This document shows positions 6,109 through 14,093 of a stretch of 32,142 bases of DNA, piece by piece (positions within the stretch are counted from its first letter, which is position 1; the number at the start of each line of letters is the position of its first letter). Origin of the DNA: DASSOY01 sp035776675. GTDB taxonomy: Bacteria; Bacillota; Bacilli; Bacillales; DASSOY01. The translations under genes and the position numbers were made by a program. The stretch is taken from contig DASTWO010000071.1 in NCBI GenBank assembly GCA_035776675.1, positions 1 through 32,142 of the forward strand. The letters run 5' to 3'. A model generated the notes under the pieces. It was not told where the DNA came from and did no database searches. It saw only the letters and a list, made by a program, of their open reading frames with translations.

Positions 6109-6750
6109 TTAGTTCCTGTATTTCTGTAAAAAATCACGTAATTCCTCGACATTTTGTGTCTTGAACGCCAGTCCATTCGCATCAAACGCGAGGATTATAG
6201 GCCATTTCCTGATTTCAAATGCTTTTTTTAAATCAATGACATAATCTGGATCGTAAAGTCTGGCCACGACCTGAATATGAAAACCTTCAATTAGCTCCAT
6301 CACTTCGTTTTCTAGTTTCTCACTTGGTGGCCCGGCAGGAGAATACAACACGACCACATTCAATTGATTCTCTGCCTTCGGTACCAAATAGCCCAATTTT
6401 TCCTTGCGGGTCATCTTCAATATTACAATTTTTCGAGCGGCTCCGTGTTCTTTTGTCCCCTCAGGTGCCTTCACTTTCACCTTCTGCCCAACCTTGAGGT
6501 TTTGCCATTTTACTTTTTCACCATGTTCGGTTTGAACGACAGTATCTTTTCCGATTTCGGCAACATAAATGTAACCTATTGCGTTCTGTACGTCTTTCTC
6601 TTCAATCACCCAATCTGAAACGTCTAGAAGCAGTTCATTCTGTTCGATCCGAACCTCGTCAACGGTACCCACCATCGTTTCGAGATTATCCGAACAACCT
6701 ACTAACATGCAGAGAAAGAAAAGTCCCGCTAATGGCTCTATTTTTCTCAT
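6109..6750 (-). CDS. Lipoprotein of unknown function with thioredoxin-like C-terminus
   Basis: 213 residues. A signal peptide ends in lipobox LVGC (Cys19), so it should be anchored to the outer face of the membrane. The N-terminal half (GTVDEVRIEQNELLLDVSDW, then KWQNLKVGQKVKVKAPEGT) looks like a small beta-barrel domain of the kind found in DUF3221-type Bacillus lipoproteins. The C-terminal about 80 residues (VVLYSPAGPP to DFLQKYRN) resemble a thioredoxin fold. The CxxC site is replaced by Pro-Ala-Gly-Pro, and a cis-proline-like WPIILAFD follows. It starts at ATG 6750, one base after the dehydrogenase stop, so translation is probably coupled. No catalytic function can be assigned. Confidence 0.75.
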   Translation of the reverse strand: MRKIEPLAGLFFLCMLVGCSDNLETMVGTVDEVRIEQNELLLDVSDWVIEEKDVQNAIGYIYVAEIGKDTVVQTEHGEKVKWQNLKVGQKVKVKAPEGTKEHGAARKIVILKMTRKEKLGYLVPKAENQLNVVVLYSPAGPPSEKLENEVMELIEGFHIQVVARLYDPDYVIDLKKAFEIRKWPIILAFDANGLAFKTQNVEELRDFLQKYRN

Positions 6751-6751
6751 C

Positions 6752-7717
6752 TTAATTCACCGGCGTCTGGGCCCGCTGTCCTTTAAGAATCAGAGCAGCA
6801 TTACGGCAAGCGAGTTCTATCATCACCGTGCGAGTCTCCTGGCTGGCACTCCCGATGTGAGGCAAAGCTACGACATTCTCCAATTGGACCAACGGATGAT
6901 CGGATGAAATCGGTTCATTTTGAAACACATCCAACCCTGCGGCGGCTATTTCCCCGCCTTTTAAGGCCGCTTCCAGGTCACTTTCATCAACAACGCCACC
7001 TCTGGCAGCATTAACAAACACCGCGCTATTTTTCATCTTCCGGAAAGCCTTCGCATTAAACATTCGCCGGGTTTGCTCAGTCATCGGGGTCAGGCACACA
7101 ACAAAATCCGCTTTAGCCAACAACTCATCGAACCCACTGTACACCGCACCAAGCCTTCCCTCCGCCTCCGGCTTCCGGGTCCGATTATGGTACAGAATCT
7201 CCATATCGAAGCCTTTGGCTCGCTTCGCGACAGCCTCCCCGATCCGTCCCATTCCGACGATCCCCAATGTTTTATGATGAACGTCGAGCCCCGCCATTTG
7301 CATTGGGCTCCAGACCGTCCATCTGTCCTTTTTCACATATTCAGCGGCTTCCATTATCCGCCTTGCGGCTCCCATCAGTAGCGCAAACACCAAATCCGCT
7401 GTCGTGTCCGTCAACACATCCGGCGTATTCGTCACAGTCACTCCATGCTCAGTCGCCGCCTCCACGTCAATGTTATCATGCCCGACCGCTACATTCGCGA
7501 CCACCTTCAGGCTCGCAGCACACTCGAACAGCTCCCGGTCCACTTGTTCCGTCAGCATCGTCACAAGTCCGTCGGCGCGCTCAGCCTCTTTTAACAGCAC
7601 ATCTCGCGGTACCGGCTCTTCTTCTTCCGGCCACATTCCGATTTCCGCAACTTCGCGCAGCTCAGCCAGCGTCTCCTCCGGAACCTTCCTTGTCACATAA
7701 ACATACGGTTTCTTCAC
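6752..7717 (-). CDS. D-isomer 2-hydroxyacid dehydrogenase (glyoxylate/hydroxypyruvate reductase-like)
   Basis: NAD(P)-dependent reductase of 2-oxoacids, most like glyoxylate/hydroxypyruvate reductases. The Rossmann motif GMGRIG is at residues 155-160. The catalytic Arg239 (NAARGG), Glu268 (DVFQNEP) and His287 (LPHIGSA) are in family positions. Substrate-loop motif NVAVGHDNID is at 75-84. I place the start at GTG 7717: the site GAGGTGAT lies 8 bases before it, while ATG 7723 and GTG 7726 overlap that site. This gives 321 residues, the usual length. First gene of the run with the lipoprotein and acetyltransferase. Substrate choice among glyoxylate, hydroxypyruvate and related acids cannot be fixed from sequence. 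Confidence 0.9.
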   Translation of the reverse strand: MKKPYVYVTRKVPEETLAELREVAEIGMWPEEEEPVPRDVLLKEAERADGLVTMLTEQVDRELFECAASLKVVANVAVGHDNIDVEAATEHGVTVTNTPDVLTDTTADLVFALLMGAARRIMEAAEYVKKDRWTVWSPMQMAGLDVHHKTLGIVGMGRIGEAVAKRAKGFDMEILYHNRTRKPEAEGRLGAVYSGFDELLAKADFVVCLTPMTEQTRRMFNAKAFRKMKNSAVFVNAARGGVVDESDLEAALKGGEIAAAGLDVFQNEPISSDHPLVQLENVVALPHIGSASQETRTVMIELACRNAALILKGQRAQTPVN

Positions 7718-7840
7718 GTTCATCACCTCGTTATTCCCATCTTCTCACATGCTCGCTGAAAGCTCAATTGCAATCGCGTACCGTATAAACCGGCATTCGC
7801 AAACATATCCTAATTAGAAAAAACAAGGGGGAGGCAAAGC

Positions 7841-8332
7841 ATGTCGAAACAGGATCGGAAACTTGAGGAAAGCGCCCGTGAAGACTTGAAAGCGCGAGGC
7901 GTCAGCATTGATGACATCGCTGAGCTCGTTTATTTCTTACAAAATCCATACGTGGAAAACTTAACAATGGCTGTATGCCGCGAAAATGTTGAAGGGGTCC
8001 TGTCGAAGCGCGAAGTGCAAAATGCCATTATTACCGGCATTCACCTCGACCGGCTCGCGGAGAAAGGCGTGTTAGATGAACCGTTGCAAGGGATCTTGCA
8101 AACGGATGAAAGCCTCTACGGCATCGATGAAGTCGTCGCTCTTTCCATCGTTAACGTCTATGGCTCAATCGGATTCACCAACTATGGCTATGTTGATAAA
8201 ATGAAACCCGGCATTTTGAAAAAATTGAATGATAAATCGACAGGCGAATGCCATACCTTCCTGGACGATATCGTAGGGGCGATTGCCGCTGCCGCTTCAA
8301 GCCGACTCGCCCACGGGCAGGCTGGAGAATAA
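7841..8332 (+). CDS. yutG: Phosphatidylglycerophosphatase A-like protein (YutG)
   Basis: 163 residues, cytosolic-looking with no strong membrane segments. It matches the B. subtilis YutG family, annotated as PgpA superfamily. Conserved stretches include EVQNAIITGIHLDRLAE, YGIDEVVALSIVNVYGSIGFTNYGY and the acidic GECHTFLDDIVGAIAAAA, where the Asp pair and histidine are likely metal/active-site residues. The ribosome site GGGGGAGG precedes ATG 7841. It is convergent with yutF, and a terminator follows directly. Phospholipid phosphatase activity is inferred from the superfamily, not proven for this branch. Confidence 0.85.
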   Translation: MSKQDRKLEESAREDLKARGVSIDDIAELVYFLQNPYVENLTMAVCRENVEGVLSKREVQNAIITGIHLDRLAEKGVLDEPLQGILQTDESLYGIDEVVALSIVNVYGSIGFTNYGYVDKMKPGILKKLNDKSTGECHTFLDDIVGAIAAAASSRLAHGQAGE

Positions 8333-8338
8333 CGGGGA

Positions 8339-8363
8339 AAAGGGGAAGAATTGCCCCTTTTTT
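8339..8363 (+). terminator. Intrinsic terminator of yutG
   Basis: AAAGGGG/CCCCTTT, 7-bp stem, 8-nt loop, running into six T. It lies between convergent yutG and yutF. Confidence 0.85.
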
Positions 8364-8404
8364 CTTGGACGGTAAAAACTGATACAGCCTACGATCCCTG
8401 ACAA

Positions 8405-9178
8405 TCAGTCCAGCTGCCACTCCGACAAAGAATCCGCAGTATAAGAAGGTTGAACCTCATACCGGCTCAGCAATTTCTTAGTAGTCACTCCGGTATGCAC
8501 TAACAATGTGTCCAACCCTGCTCGGATTCCTGCCAGAATGTCTGTGTCGTAATTGTCGCCGACCATCAACGTCCGCTCTTTCTTCGTCCCAATCATCTCT
8601 AATGCCTGTTCGATGATTACAGCTTCCGGCTTCCCGATATAGATCGGTTCCCTGCCTGTTGCGGTTGTCAACACCGCTGTCAACGAACCGTTCCCCGGCA
8701 ACAATCCTCGTTCGGTCGGAATAGCTACGTCCGGATTCGTCGAATAGAATTCAGCGCCGGCCTGTAACGCCAGGCATGCTCCTGCCAGCTTTTCATATGT
8801 AATGCCACGGTCTATCCCGATTACCACAGCATCCGCGTCTTCACGTACAACACGCAGTCCCTTTTCTGTCATCGCATCATGCAGCCCTTCCTCACCGATG
8901 ACATATACCGACGCCCCAGGCATTTTCTCCGCCAACACATTTGCCGCAGCTATGCTCGGCGTGACCACTTTCTCCGGTTCCGCCCCTGGAACGCCCATCG
9001 CTCTTAATTTATCCGCCACCTGATCCGGCCGTTTCGAAGAATTGTTCGTCACAAACAAATAGGGAATCCCTTCAGCCTGCAGTCTGGAAACAAACTTTCC
9101 AGCAGCATCTATTCTCTCCTCACCTCGATACACAGTTCCATCAAGATCTAATAAATACCCATCATAACGTTTGGTCAT
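8405..9178 (-). CDS. yutF: HAD-IIA family sugar-phosphatase-like hydrolase (YutF)
   Basis: 257 residues, NagD/HAD-IIA subfamily. Motif I is DLDGT (Asp11 nucleophile, Asp13), motif II FVTNNSSKRP, motif III lysine in YIGKPEAVI, and motif IV MVGDNYDTDILAG. The cap is between motifs II and III, as in NagD-type phosphatases. Members dephosphorylate small sugar or nucleotide phosphates; the substrate here is unknown. ATG 9178 overlaps the yutE stop by 4 bp (ATGA), so the two are co-translated, the same order as in B. subtilis. Confidence 0.93.
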   Translation of the reverse strand: MTKRYDGYLLDLDGTVYRGEERIDAAGKFVSRLQAEGIPYLFVTNNSSKRPDQVADKLRAMGVPGAEPEKVVTPSIAAANVLAEKMPGASVYVIGEEGLHDAMTEKGLRVVREDADAVVIGIDRGITYEKLAGACLALQAGAEFYSTNPDVAIPTERGLLPGNGSLTAVLTTATGREPIYIGKPEAVIIEQALEMIGTKKERTLMVGDNYDTDILAGIRAGLDTLLVHTGVTTKKLLSRYEVQPSYTADSLSEWQLD

Positions 9179-9636
9179 TCGCGATTCTCCTGTTCCTCCT
9201 GATGTTTAAATGCGGACACCGGCCCCAATTCTTCTTCTAAATAACGGCGTACCGCTCCTGGGAAAGCCTTCAACGCCGGCAAACAAACCTCAATCAAGCC
9301 TGAAAGCCCGCTGTGATCAACTGATGTATAGGAGCGAACCAATTCTTTCCGTTCCTCAATTAATTTTTTCAACGAACCGCCGTCCGTTTGCGTGATCACC
9401 TTCTCATCACACAAAATATCGATAATATCAGCGTAGCTGCCCGGATCCCGCATGATAAAACCGTCGATCATCTGGTTTCCGACATCTATAACGGATTCAA
9501 TCAACACATGGGCTAAGCGTTCAAGCGCCAGCTGATCCTTGAATTCCTGCCAGTCTCTATTGCCGTCAAAGGTCCTAATACAAGTCTCCATATAGGCCAG
9601 AATTTCTTCCATCTTCCCGCGATCCACGAAATACAC
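9175..9636 (-). CDS. yutE: DUF86 (HepT-like) protein YutE
   Basis: All-alpha DUF86/HepT-like protein of 153 residues if started at GTG 9636, which gives the N-terminus MYFVDRGKMEEIL as in YutE proteins. The site AGGAG is nine bases upstream, whereas TTG 9645 has no spacing at all. In HepT toxins an Rx4-6HxY motif is catalytic; here the matching region reads ERLAHVLIESV without the tyrosine, and no MNT-type partner is adjacent. I therefore read it as the conserved housekeeping YutE rather than a toxin. Coupled to yutF by ATGA. Confidence 0.85.
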   Translation of the reverse strand: MYFVDRGKMEEILAYMETCIRTFDGNRDWQEFKDQLALERLAHVLIESVIDVGNQMIDGFIMRDPGSYADIIDILCDEKVITQTDGGSLKKLIEERKELVRSYTSVDHSGLSGLIEVCLPALKAFPGAVRRYLEEELGPVSAFKHQEEQENRE

Positions 9637-9866
9637 GGTCACCAACTCCTGATTAAATGACTTCTTTTTTTTACTGAATCGAAAGGCTTGTCAGCAGCGA
9701 CTTCGGCCATTTCCTCGAAAAATATTTATGTAAGCCCAGTCTACTTTATCGTACAATGTGGCACAACGACAAGCAAATTTGTTATATTGAATTTCAAAGG
9801 ACTTCGTACGAATGCTTAAGATCAGAGGAGAAAGGAAATCTGAGGAAAGGTTGGCGATGAGAGAAA

Positions 9867-10136
9867 ATGACCGAAGAACGCTTCTATTTCTACGATGAAA
9901 CCGAAGACACCCAAACCCGCTACATTGGCTTCATGGGAGAATCCACCCGATTTGACCTGGCGGTGTTGAAAACGAATCATTATTACGGCAAACAGCTTGT
10001 CTTCAACATTCAGAATGGACGATTTGCCATTATTGGCGAAGATGATCTTAATGAACCCGGCTATCTGGAACATGCTTACAATATAAATGAGGAGGAGGCA
10101 GAGGAATTGCGCTCTTTTCTATTTGAAATGATATAA
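9867..10136 (+). CDS. Conserved DUF3055/SAV0927-type protein
   Basis: 89 residues. The pattern is YDETEDTQTRYIGFMGE, then FDLAVLKTNHYYGKQLVFNIQNGRFAIIGEDDL, then a short acidic helix. This matches a small Bacillales family annotated as DUF3055 or SAV0927, function unknown. ATG 9867 is the first possible start because an in-frame TGA lies three codons upstream (9858-9860). The immediate ribosome site is weak (GAGAGAAA); the stronger GAGGAAAGG lies about 20 bases upstream. A possible -10 TATATT is at 9783-9788 with a poor -35. No partner gene is obvious, and a short polar ORF follows 67 bp later. Confidence 0.8.
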   Translation: MTEERFYFYDETEDTQTRYIGFMGESTRFDLAVLKTNHYYGKQLVFNIQNGRFAIIGEDDLNEPGYLEHAYNINEEEAEELRSFLFEMI

Positions 10137-10203
10137 TTTCAAGCTTCGGGGATACTAAGAGTGAGGGCATTTCAACCCTCAAATTCCTCGGAGGTGATTT
10201 CTT

Positions 10204-10503
10204 TTGAGGAGAAAGCGTAACAGCGAACCTTACAGTGACTTTTCCAATGTGGAAGCCCAGAGAAGCTTCTTGACGTCAGAGGAATTTCCTGAAGGGTCTT
10301 ACGGTGAAATCTTTCACGAACGAGAGACTGTTACGAATAAAGAAACCCCGTGGGTCGAAGGACAGCGTGATTATACGCCGTTCAACTATGAGTTCAAAAA
10401 CCTCCATCAGGACATCCCGCGTCAATACCCGGGATCACATCCTCCACATGATGACCCACAGGTCAATGAAGAAGTACCATACGGAAGAAGCCCCGAAGAC
10501 TAG
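10204..10503 (+). CDS. Conserved hypothetical small acidic protein, 99 residues
   Basis: Starts at TTG 10204, six bases after a consensus GGAGGTGAT. The protein is very polar and low in hydrophobics, and looks largely disordered. Recognisable blocks are SNVEAQRSFLTSEEFPEGSY, ETPWVEGQRDYTPFNYEFKN and HPPHDDPQVNEE. I recall similar small cytosolic proteins in Bacillus, but can give no function. No signal peptide or membrane segment. Its stop codon lies in the loop of the long hairpin at 10481-10516 shared with convergent yutD. Confidence 0.7.
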   Translation: MRRKRNSEPYSDFSNVEAQRSFLTSEEFPEGSYGEIFHERETVTNKETPWVEGQRDYTPFNYEFKNLHQDIPRQYPGSHPPHDDPQVNEEVPYGRSPED

Positions 10504-10516
10504 GGGTTTCTTCCGT
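10481..10516. terminator. Long hairpin between convergent genes
   Basis: ACGGAAGAAGCCCC (10481-10494) pairs with GGGGTTTCTTCCGT (10503-10516): 14 bp with one wobble and an 8-nt loop. It covers both the stop of the 99-residue gene and the stop region of yutD. There is no clear T-run on either strand, so efficiency as a terminator is uncertain; it may instead protect 3' ends. Confidence 0.6.
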
Positions 10517-10794
10517 TATTGTTGCTTCAACTTCTTAACGACAAAATAAGAACAGCCGAAGTTGCAATACTCGTATAAATACTCGGCCAATGTACTGATT
10601 TTTGTATTATAGGTGGACTTGCGATTTTGATCATCGAAGAATCCCCGCAGGCGCAATTGCTCATATCCCCAATCGCCGACAATGTAATCGTACTTATTAA
10701 GGATTTCGCTGTACCGGGACTTGAACGCTTCTTCCTCCCAGCCTTCTTTCACATCTTCGATGATTTCATAATGATTTCCTTGAATTTCAATCAC
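10516..10794 (-). CDS. yutD: YutD family protein (DUF1027)
   Basis: 92 residues from GTG 10794. Family signature blocks are YEIIEDVKEGWEEEAFKSRYSEILNKYDYIVGDWGYEQLRLRGFFDD and STLAEYLYEYCNFGCSYFVVKK. The site AGGGGG is 7 bases before the GTG; the ATG at 10857 would add 21 residues without similarity and removes that spacing. Function is unknown; it is a cytosolic protein widely conserved in Bacilli. It is divergent from the following lipoprotein gene, as in the yutD-yutC neighbourhood of B. subtilis. Confidence 0.9.
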   Translation of the reverse strand: MIEIQGNHYEIIEDVKEGWEEEAFKSRYSEILNKYDYIVGDWGYEQLRLRGFFDDQNRKSTYNTKISTLAEYLYEYCNFGCSYFVVKKLKQQ

Positions 10795-10899
10795 TTTCGT
10801 TCCCCCTGATTTCAATTCCCAAGCTTTACATCTATTAAAATTCACATTCGCGGTCATTCTAAATAATGAAGGATTATTGGAGGCAAGGAGGTGACCCTT

Positions 10900-11532
10900 A
10901 TGAATAAAGCCATCACCCTGTTAGCTGTGACAACTCTGGCAACCTTTGGCCTGACCGCATGCAGTTCCGGGAACAACGGCCTGAACCCGAAAAATTACGA
11001 AAATCAATCGTATGAGTTGTCGACCCGAAGCGAACCGGATAACGCGAAGAACCCGCGGACCCAATCGGATCTCGACCAAGGACACTTCGGTTTCGTCCGC
11101 ATTCAAGAAGGACCGGACGGTAAAGCGCCGGGTGAAATCCCTTCTCTCGACTTCGAGGAAATGGCGGACATCATCAGCCGTCTCGCTGTCAACTACACGG
11201 ATGTCCACGATGTCGCTACACTCGTCACAAGTAAAGAGGTATTGATCGGTTATCATACCGACACGGACAACCGAAAACTCGCGGCTGACCAGGTCAAAAG
11301 AACCGCGCTGTCTGTTGTTCCGGGGTTCTACCACGTATACGTAACGGATGATCCGACACTGATAAAGGACATTGCGGAATTTCGGGATTTGGCCCCTACC
11401 CGCGATATTCAACAGATGCTGAACGCGACGATCCGCGAGATGAAGAAGCAATCCCCGCAGGGATGGAACGCGGACGACGGCAAAAACCCGAATAATGAAG
11501 AAAGAGATGGAAAGAACAACAATGTCCGATAA
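10900..11532 (+). CDS. YhcN/YlaJ-type spore lipoprotein (YutC position)
   Basis: 210 residues. Lipobox LTAC (Cys21) ends the signal peptide. The body contains the YhcN/YlaJ pattern: MADIISRLAVNYTDVHDVATLVTSKEVLIGYHTD, then KRTALSVVPGFYHVYVTDDPTLIKDIAEF. The C-terminal tail is Asn/Asp/Lys-rich and probably disordered. ATG 10900 is preceded by AAGGAGGTGA at the right distance; the GTG at 10891 overlaps that site. Proteins of this family are forespore-expressed lipoproteins linked to spore germination or coat structure. Between yutD and lytH this is the position of yutC in B. subtilis; the lipoyl synthase gene found there in B. subtilis is absent here. Confidence 0.85.
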   Translation: MNKAITLLAVTTLATFGLTACSSGNNGLNPKNYENQSYELSTRSEPDNAKNPRTQSDLDQGHFGFVRIQEGPDGKAPGEIPSLDFEEMADIISRLAVNYTDVHDVATLVTSKEVLIGYHTDTDNRKLAADQVKRTALSVVPGFYHVYVTDDPTLIKDIAEFRDLAPTRDIQQMLNATIREMKKQSPQGWNADDGKNPNNEERDGKNNNVR

Positions 11533-11539
11533 CTAACCG

Positions 11540-11574
11540 GAAGCCAGCCTCATCCGCAGGTTTGGCTTCTTTTT
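11540..11574 (+). terminator. Intrinsic terminator after spore lipoprotein
   Basis: GAAGCCA (11540-11546) pairs with TGGCTTC (11563-11569), with an inner CCT/AGG extension, then TTTTT. Confidence 0.8.
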
Positions 11575-11695
11575 CGATCAAAGCTTATCGTTAATGTATC
11601 ATACCCGGGAGTGGAATTTCCAATAATTTTTATCATGTTTTCCTTTTTCTGATTCAAACTAAGGAATAGCATGAACGGAAAGGAGTGTGAGTCCG

Positions 11696-12682
11696 ATGAG
11701 GAGGGGGATCGTTTTCCTCGTGATATTCGGGATTTGGATCAGCATGATTCACGGGGCAGGGGCGGAAGCCAAAGAGAAAGATGACTTCCATCAAACCATG
11801 AAGGTGTTCAAGAAGATGGAAAAGGTCACGAAAGTTCCCTGGTATTATTTTGCGGCGATTAATCAATATGAGAAGAATTTACGGAACAGCCGTGATGACC
11901 TGCCAGACGCGAAAGATCCTGTCGCCGTTTATTTCTCGCCAAGGGAATGGGTCGGCCTGATGAATCCGGACTACAACGATAAGAACCCGGTGACCATTGA
12001 ATTATACGGTGGAATCGGGTTGGACGGAAACCATGACGGCCGCGCGGAACGCAATAATCCGAAAGATGTCCTTTATACACTCGGTGCCTACCTGAATTCG
12101 TACGGCCTTAATAAGGAAGACATCAAGATCGCCCTGTGGGATCGCTATCAAAGAGGAGAAACAGTTGCCATTATCATGGGGTATGCGAATATCTATAAAA
12201 AGTTCAAAAAACTTGATTTGGATAAAAATGCTTTTCCGTTACCTTTGGAAGCCAATTACACAATCAACAACACATACGGCGATCGCCGCGGCTGGGGTGG
12301 TTTGCGCCAACATGAAGGGGTAGACATTTTCGCCAACTACGGAGTGCCGGTTAAATCAACCACATACGGATTTGTGGAAACCATCGGTTGGAATCAATAC
12401 GGCGGTTGGCGAATCGGCATTCGCAGCTTAAGCAATGTCTATCATTATTACGCCCATTTAAAAGGCTACGCCAAAGGATTGGAGAAAGGAGACGTTGTCA
12501 AGCCGGGGCAAGTCATAGGCTACGTTGGCAGCTCGGGATACGGACCTGAAGGCACACAGGGGAAATTTCCGCCCCACTTGCACTATGGCATGTACAAAGA
12601 CAACGGATACCAGGAGTATCCATTCGACCCTTATCATTACCTGAAGGTCTGGGAACGGCAAACAAGGAAAAGGCAGAAATAA
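11696..12682 (+). CDS. lytH: M23 family peptidase LytH (spore cortex L-Ala-D-Glu endopeptidase)
   Basis: 328 residues. Signal peptide is about 1-25 (hydrophobic stretch ending AGAEA). Residues 30-180 form a lysozyme-like/SLT-like helical region (WYYFAAINQYEKN, GGIGLDGNHDGRAE, LGAYLNSYG). The C-terminal M23 zinc peptidase domain has H206xxxD210 (QHEGVD), the YHYYAH segment (250-254) and H294-L-H296. In B. subtilis LytH trims cortex peptide side chains to single L-alanine and is made in the mother cell. ATG 11696 is chosen because AAAGGAG is nine bases upstream, while GTG 11687 abuts it. Convergent with yunB, sharing a bidirectional terminator. Confidence 0.93.
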   Translation: MRRGIVFLVIFGIWISMIHGAGAEAKEKDDFHQTMKVFKKMEKVTKVPWYYFAAINQYEKNLRNSRDDLPDAKDPVAVYFSPREWVGLMNPDYNDKNPVTIELYGGIGLDGNHDGRAERNNPKDVLYTLGAYLNSYGLNKEDIKIALWDRYQRGETVAIIMGYANIYKKFKKLDLDKNAFPLPLEANYTINNTYGDRRGWGGLRQHEGVDIFANYGVPVKSTTYGFVETIGWNQYGGWRIGIRSLSNVYHYYAHLKGYAKGLEKGDVVKPGQVIGYVGSSGYGPEGTQGKFPPHLHYGMYKDNGYQEYPFDPYHYLKVWERQTRKRQK

Positions 12683-12730
12683 AAAAACGGGGCCGCTGGA
12701 AATATCATATTCCGGCGGCTCTGTCTTTCT
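12683..12730. terminator. Bidirectional terminator between lytH and yunB
   Basis: GCCGCTGGAA and TTCCGGCGGC form a 10-bp stem (one wobble) at 12692-12719. On the minus strand it is followed by seven T (the A-run 12681-12687); on the plus strand by CTGTCTTTCT. Serves both convergent genes. Confidence 0.8.
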
Positions 12731-13550
12731 ATGGTGCTATTGGAGGATTGTTTTCACCCTCTCTTCTGGAAGGCAAAACAACATCCGGTGAATCGCCATT
12801 CCCGTTCCCCCCATAATAAATCGGAGTATCGGCAGAAAACGTCACATTCACCAATGGAACATTATTAGTGACGGTTTGCGCTTCAGTAGCAAATGGTATT
12901 ATCGCTCTAATACTTACAGATATGTGAAGGTAAATTCGCAAATGAATTGTATTGATGCCGATTGTTTCCCTTTTTTCCACAGGATTTGATTCAACATTTC
13001 CGATTACTTGAAAACGGACCGGTACTTGTGGCCCTAAATTAGCCAACAAAGAATTCCGCGTTGCCAATCCCAACGGGATAGTTGTAATTAACGGGCCTTT
13101 TGTATCGGATTGGATTTGGATACCTTGAACTTCAGTATTTATATGGTTTACCAAGTTTCCTTCTTCCAACCTGTTTAAATAATTTTGTACTTGATTCGTC
13201 ATTACCGTGGAAACCATGGCGATATTCTGAGTGTTTAAGACTACCGCCGAAACCTCACCATTATTGTCCCTGACCAATTCCTGGAACTCCAATTCATCTT
13301 GCATTTCTTTTAACTGTTTATTTACAGCAACATTAATCACGGTTGTGGCAACATCTTGCGTCTTTGATTTAGCGAAGGCCATAAGAGTGGGCTTAATTCC
13401 TGCGTTAATAAACCATAAGCCCCAAACCGTTAATGCCAGAAAAATGATAAACGAAATCATAAAAACATGTCGGGGAGCAAGTGGCTGTCCCGGTTTTTTT
13501 CGAAACAACCGAGGAATTCGTAATTGGCGCCTCTTTTTTGGTTTAAACAT
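12729..13550 (-). CDS. yunB: Sporulation protein YunB
   Basis: 273 residues from ATG 13550 (AAAAGGGGG nine bases upstream). The upstream frame to 13703 is an unlikely extension. A basic N-terminus (KPKKRRQLRIPRLFRKK) is followed by one membrane segment at about 29-48. The remainder is extracytoplasmic with YunB-type blocks INVAVNKQL, DNNGEVSAVVLNTQNIAMVS, IPLGLATRNSLLANLGPQVPVRF and TETIGINTIHLRIYL-like (here RETIGINTIHLRIYL). YunB is sigma-E dependent in B. subtilis and affects sporulation. Neighbours lytH, yunC, yunD and yunF keep the B. subtilis order. Confidence 0.92.
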   Translation of the reverse strand: MFKPKKRRQLRIPRLFRKKPGQPLAPRHVFMISFIIFLALTVWGLWFINAGIKPTLMAFAKSKTQDVATTVINVAVNKQLKEMQDELEFQELVRDNNGEVSAVVLNTQNIAMVSTVMTNQVQNYLNRLEEGNLVNHINTEVQGIQIQSDTKGPLITTIPLGLATRNSLLANLGPQVPVRFQVIGNVESNPVEKRETIGINTIHLRIYLHISVSIRAIIPFATEAQTVTNNVPLVNVTFSADTPIYYGGNGNGDSPDVVLPSRREGENNPPIAP

Positions 13551-13646
13551 AAAGATCCCCCTTTTCCAGAGGACAGATGTCAAAGCCCGAAAAACATTTT
13601 GCAAACTTTCTGGCTCAACCTCTGATTGCTGACCTCTGTTAAGGCA

Positions 13647-13677
13647 TGTATATGCGTACAAGAGGGGACATAATACC
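13647..13677 (-). promoter_or_regulatory. Possible sigma-E promoter of yunB
   Basis: On the minus strand GGTATTAT (13677-13670) and CATATACA (13654-13647), about 15 bp apart, resemble the sigma-E -35 and -10 elements. The distance to the yunB ATG is about 90 nt. Match is approximate; support comes from the known sigma-E control of yunB in B. subtilis. Confidence 0.35.
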
Positions 13678-13690
13678 GAAGAAATAGAAA

Positions 13691-13713
13691 AGCCGTGGCT
13701 CAAAGGCCCGGCT
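13691..13713 (-). terminator. Probable terminator of yunC
   Basis: AGCCG...CGGCT stem with an inner GGC/GCC extension and a bulge. On the minus strand it is followed by TTTTCTATTTC. It directly abuts the yunC stop. Confidence 0.6.
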
Positions 13714-13714
13714 T

Positions 13715-14020
13715 CTACTGTGCCATTTTGATCAATGCGTCTCTTCCACTCGTTCCTGGTTTGATCCCAAGGTTTTCAGCCTCGGTTGTCACAGACTCCA
13801 ATGGTGCGTCCAACAGTTGGTCGATCGTACGCACCCCAACTGCGCGACCCGCTATGATCTTGCGATCCTGTAATTTTTCATTCAGTAATCCGACATCCAA
13901 CGCCCCGCACATAATGTATCCTTTATCATTCGTAACCGCCATGAAATTCGTTTTCGGCAATTTTACCGTAATGGCCGTGAACTGATACTCCCCAATTTGA
14001 ATTGGACTCATTTCAACCAT
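13715..14020 (-). CDS. yunC: YunC family protein (DUF1805)
   Basis: 101 residues, exactly the family length, from ATG 14020. The site AAAGGGGAG is nine bases upstream; the frame to 14125 is not conserved and lacks a site. It shows the DUF1805 blocks VKLPKTNFMAVTNDKGYIMCGALDVGLLN and KIIAGRAVGVRTIDQLLDAPL. Function is unknown; the fold is a small alpha/beta homodimer in solved relatives. It lies 73 nt after yunD on the same strand and may share its transcript. Confidence 0.92.
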   Translation of the reverse strand: MVEMSPIQIGEYQFTAITVKLPKTNFMAVTNDKGYIMCGALDVGLLNEKLQDRKIIAGRAVGVRTIDQLLDAPLESVTTEAENLGIKPGTSGRDALIKMAQ

Positions 14021-14093
14021 GCTGATCTCCCCTTTCTTCAATACCTTATGAAGAAAGAGCCGGGACTGTGCCCAGTTTCGAGCTTTGCAGCAT

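Noticed and set aside
9175..9636. YutE as a HepT-type toxin of a HepT/MNT pair
   Set aside because: Catalytic tyrosine of the Rx4-6HxY motif is missing and no nucleotidyltransferase partner is adjacent.
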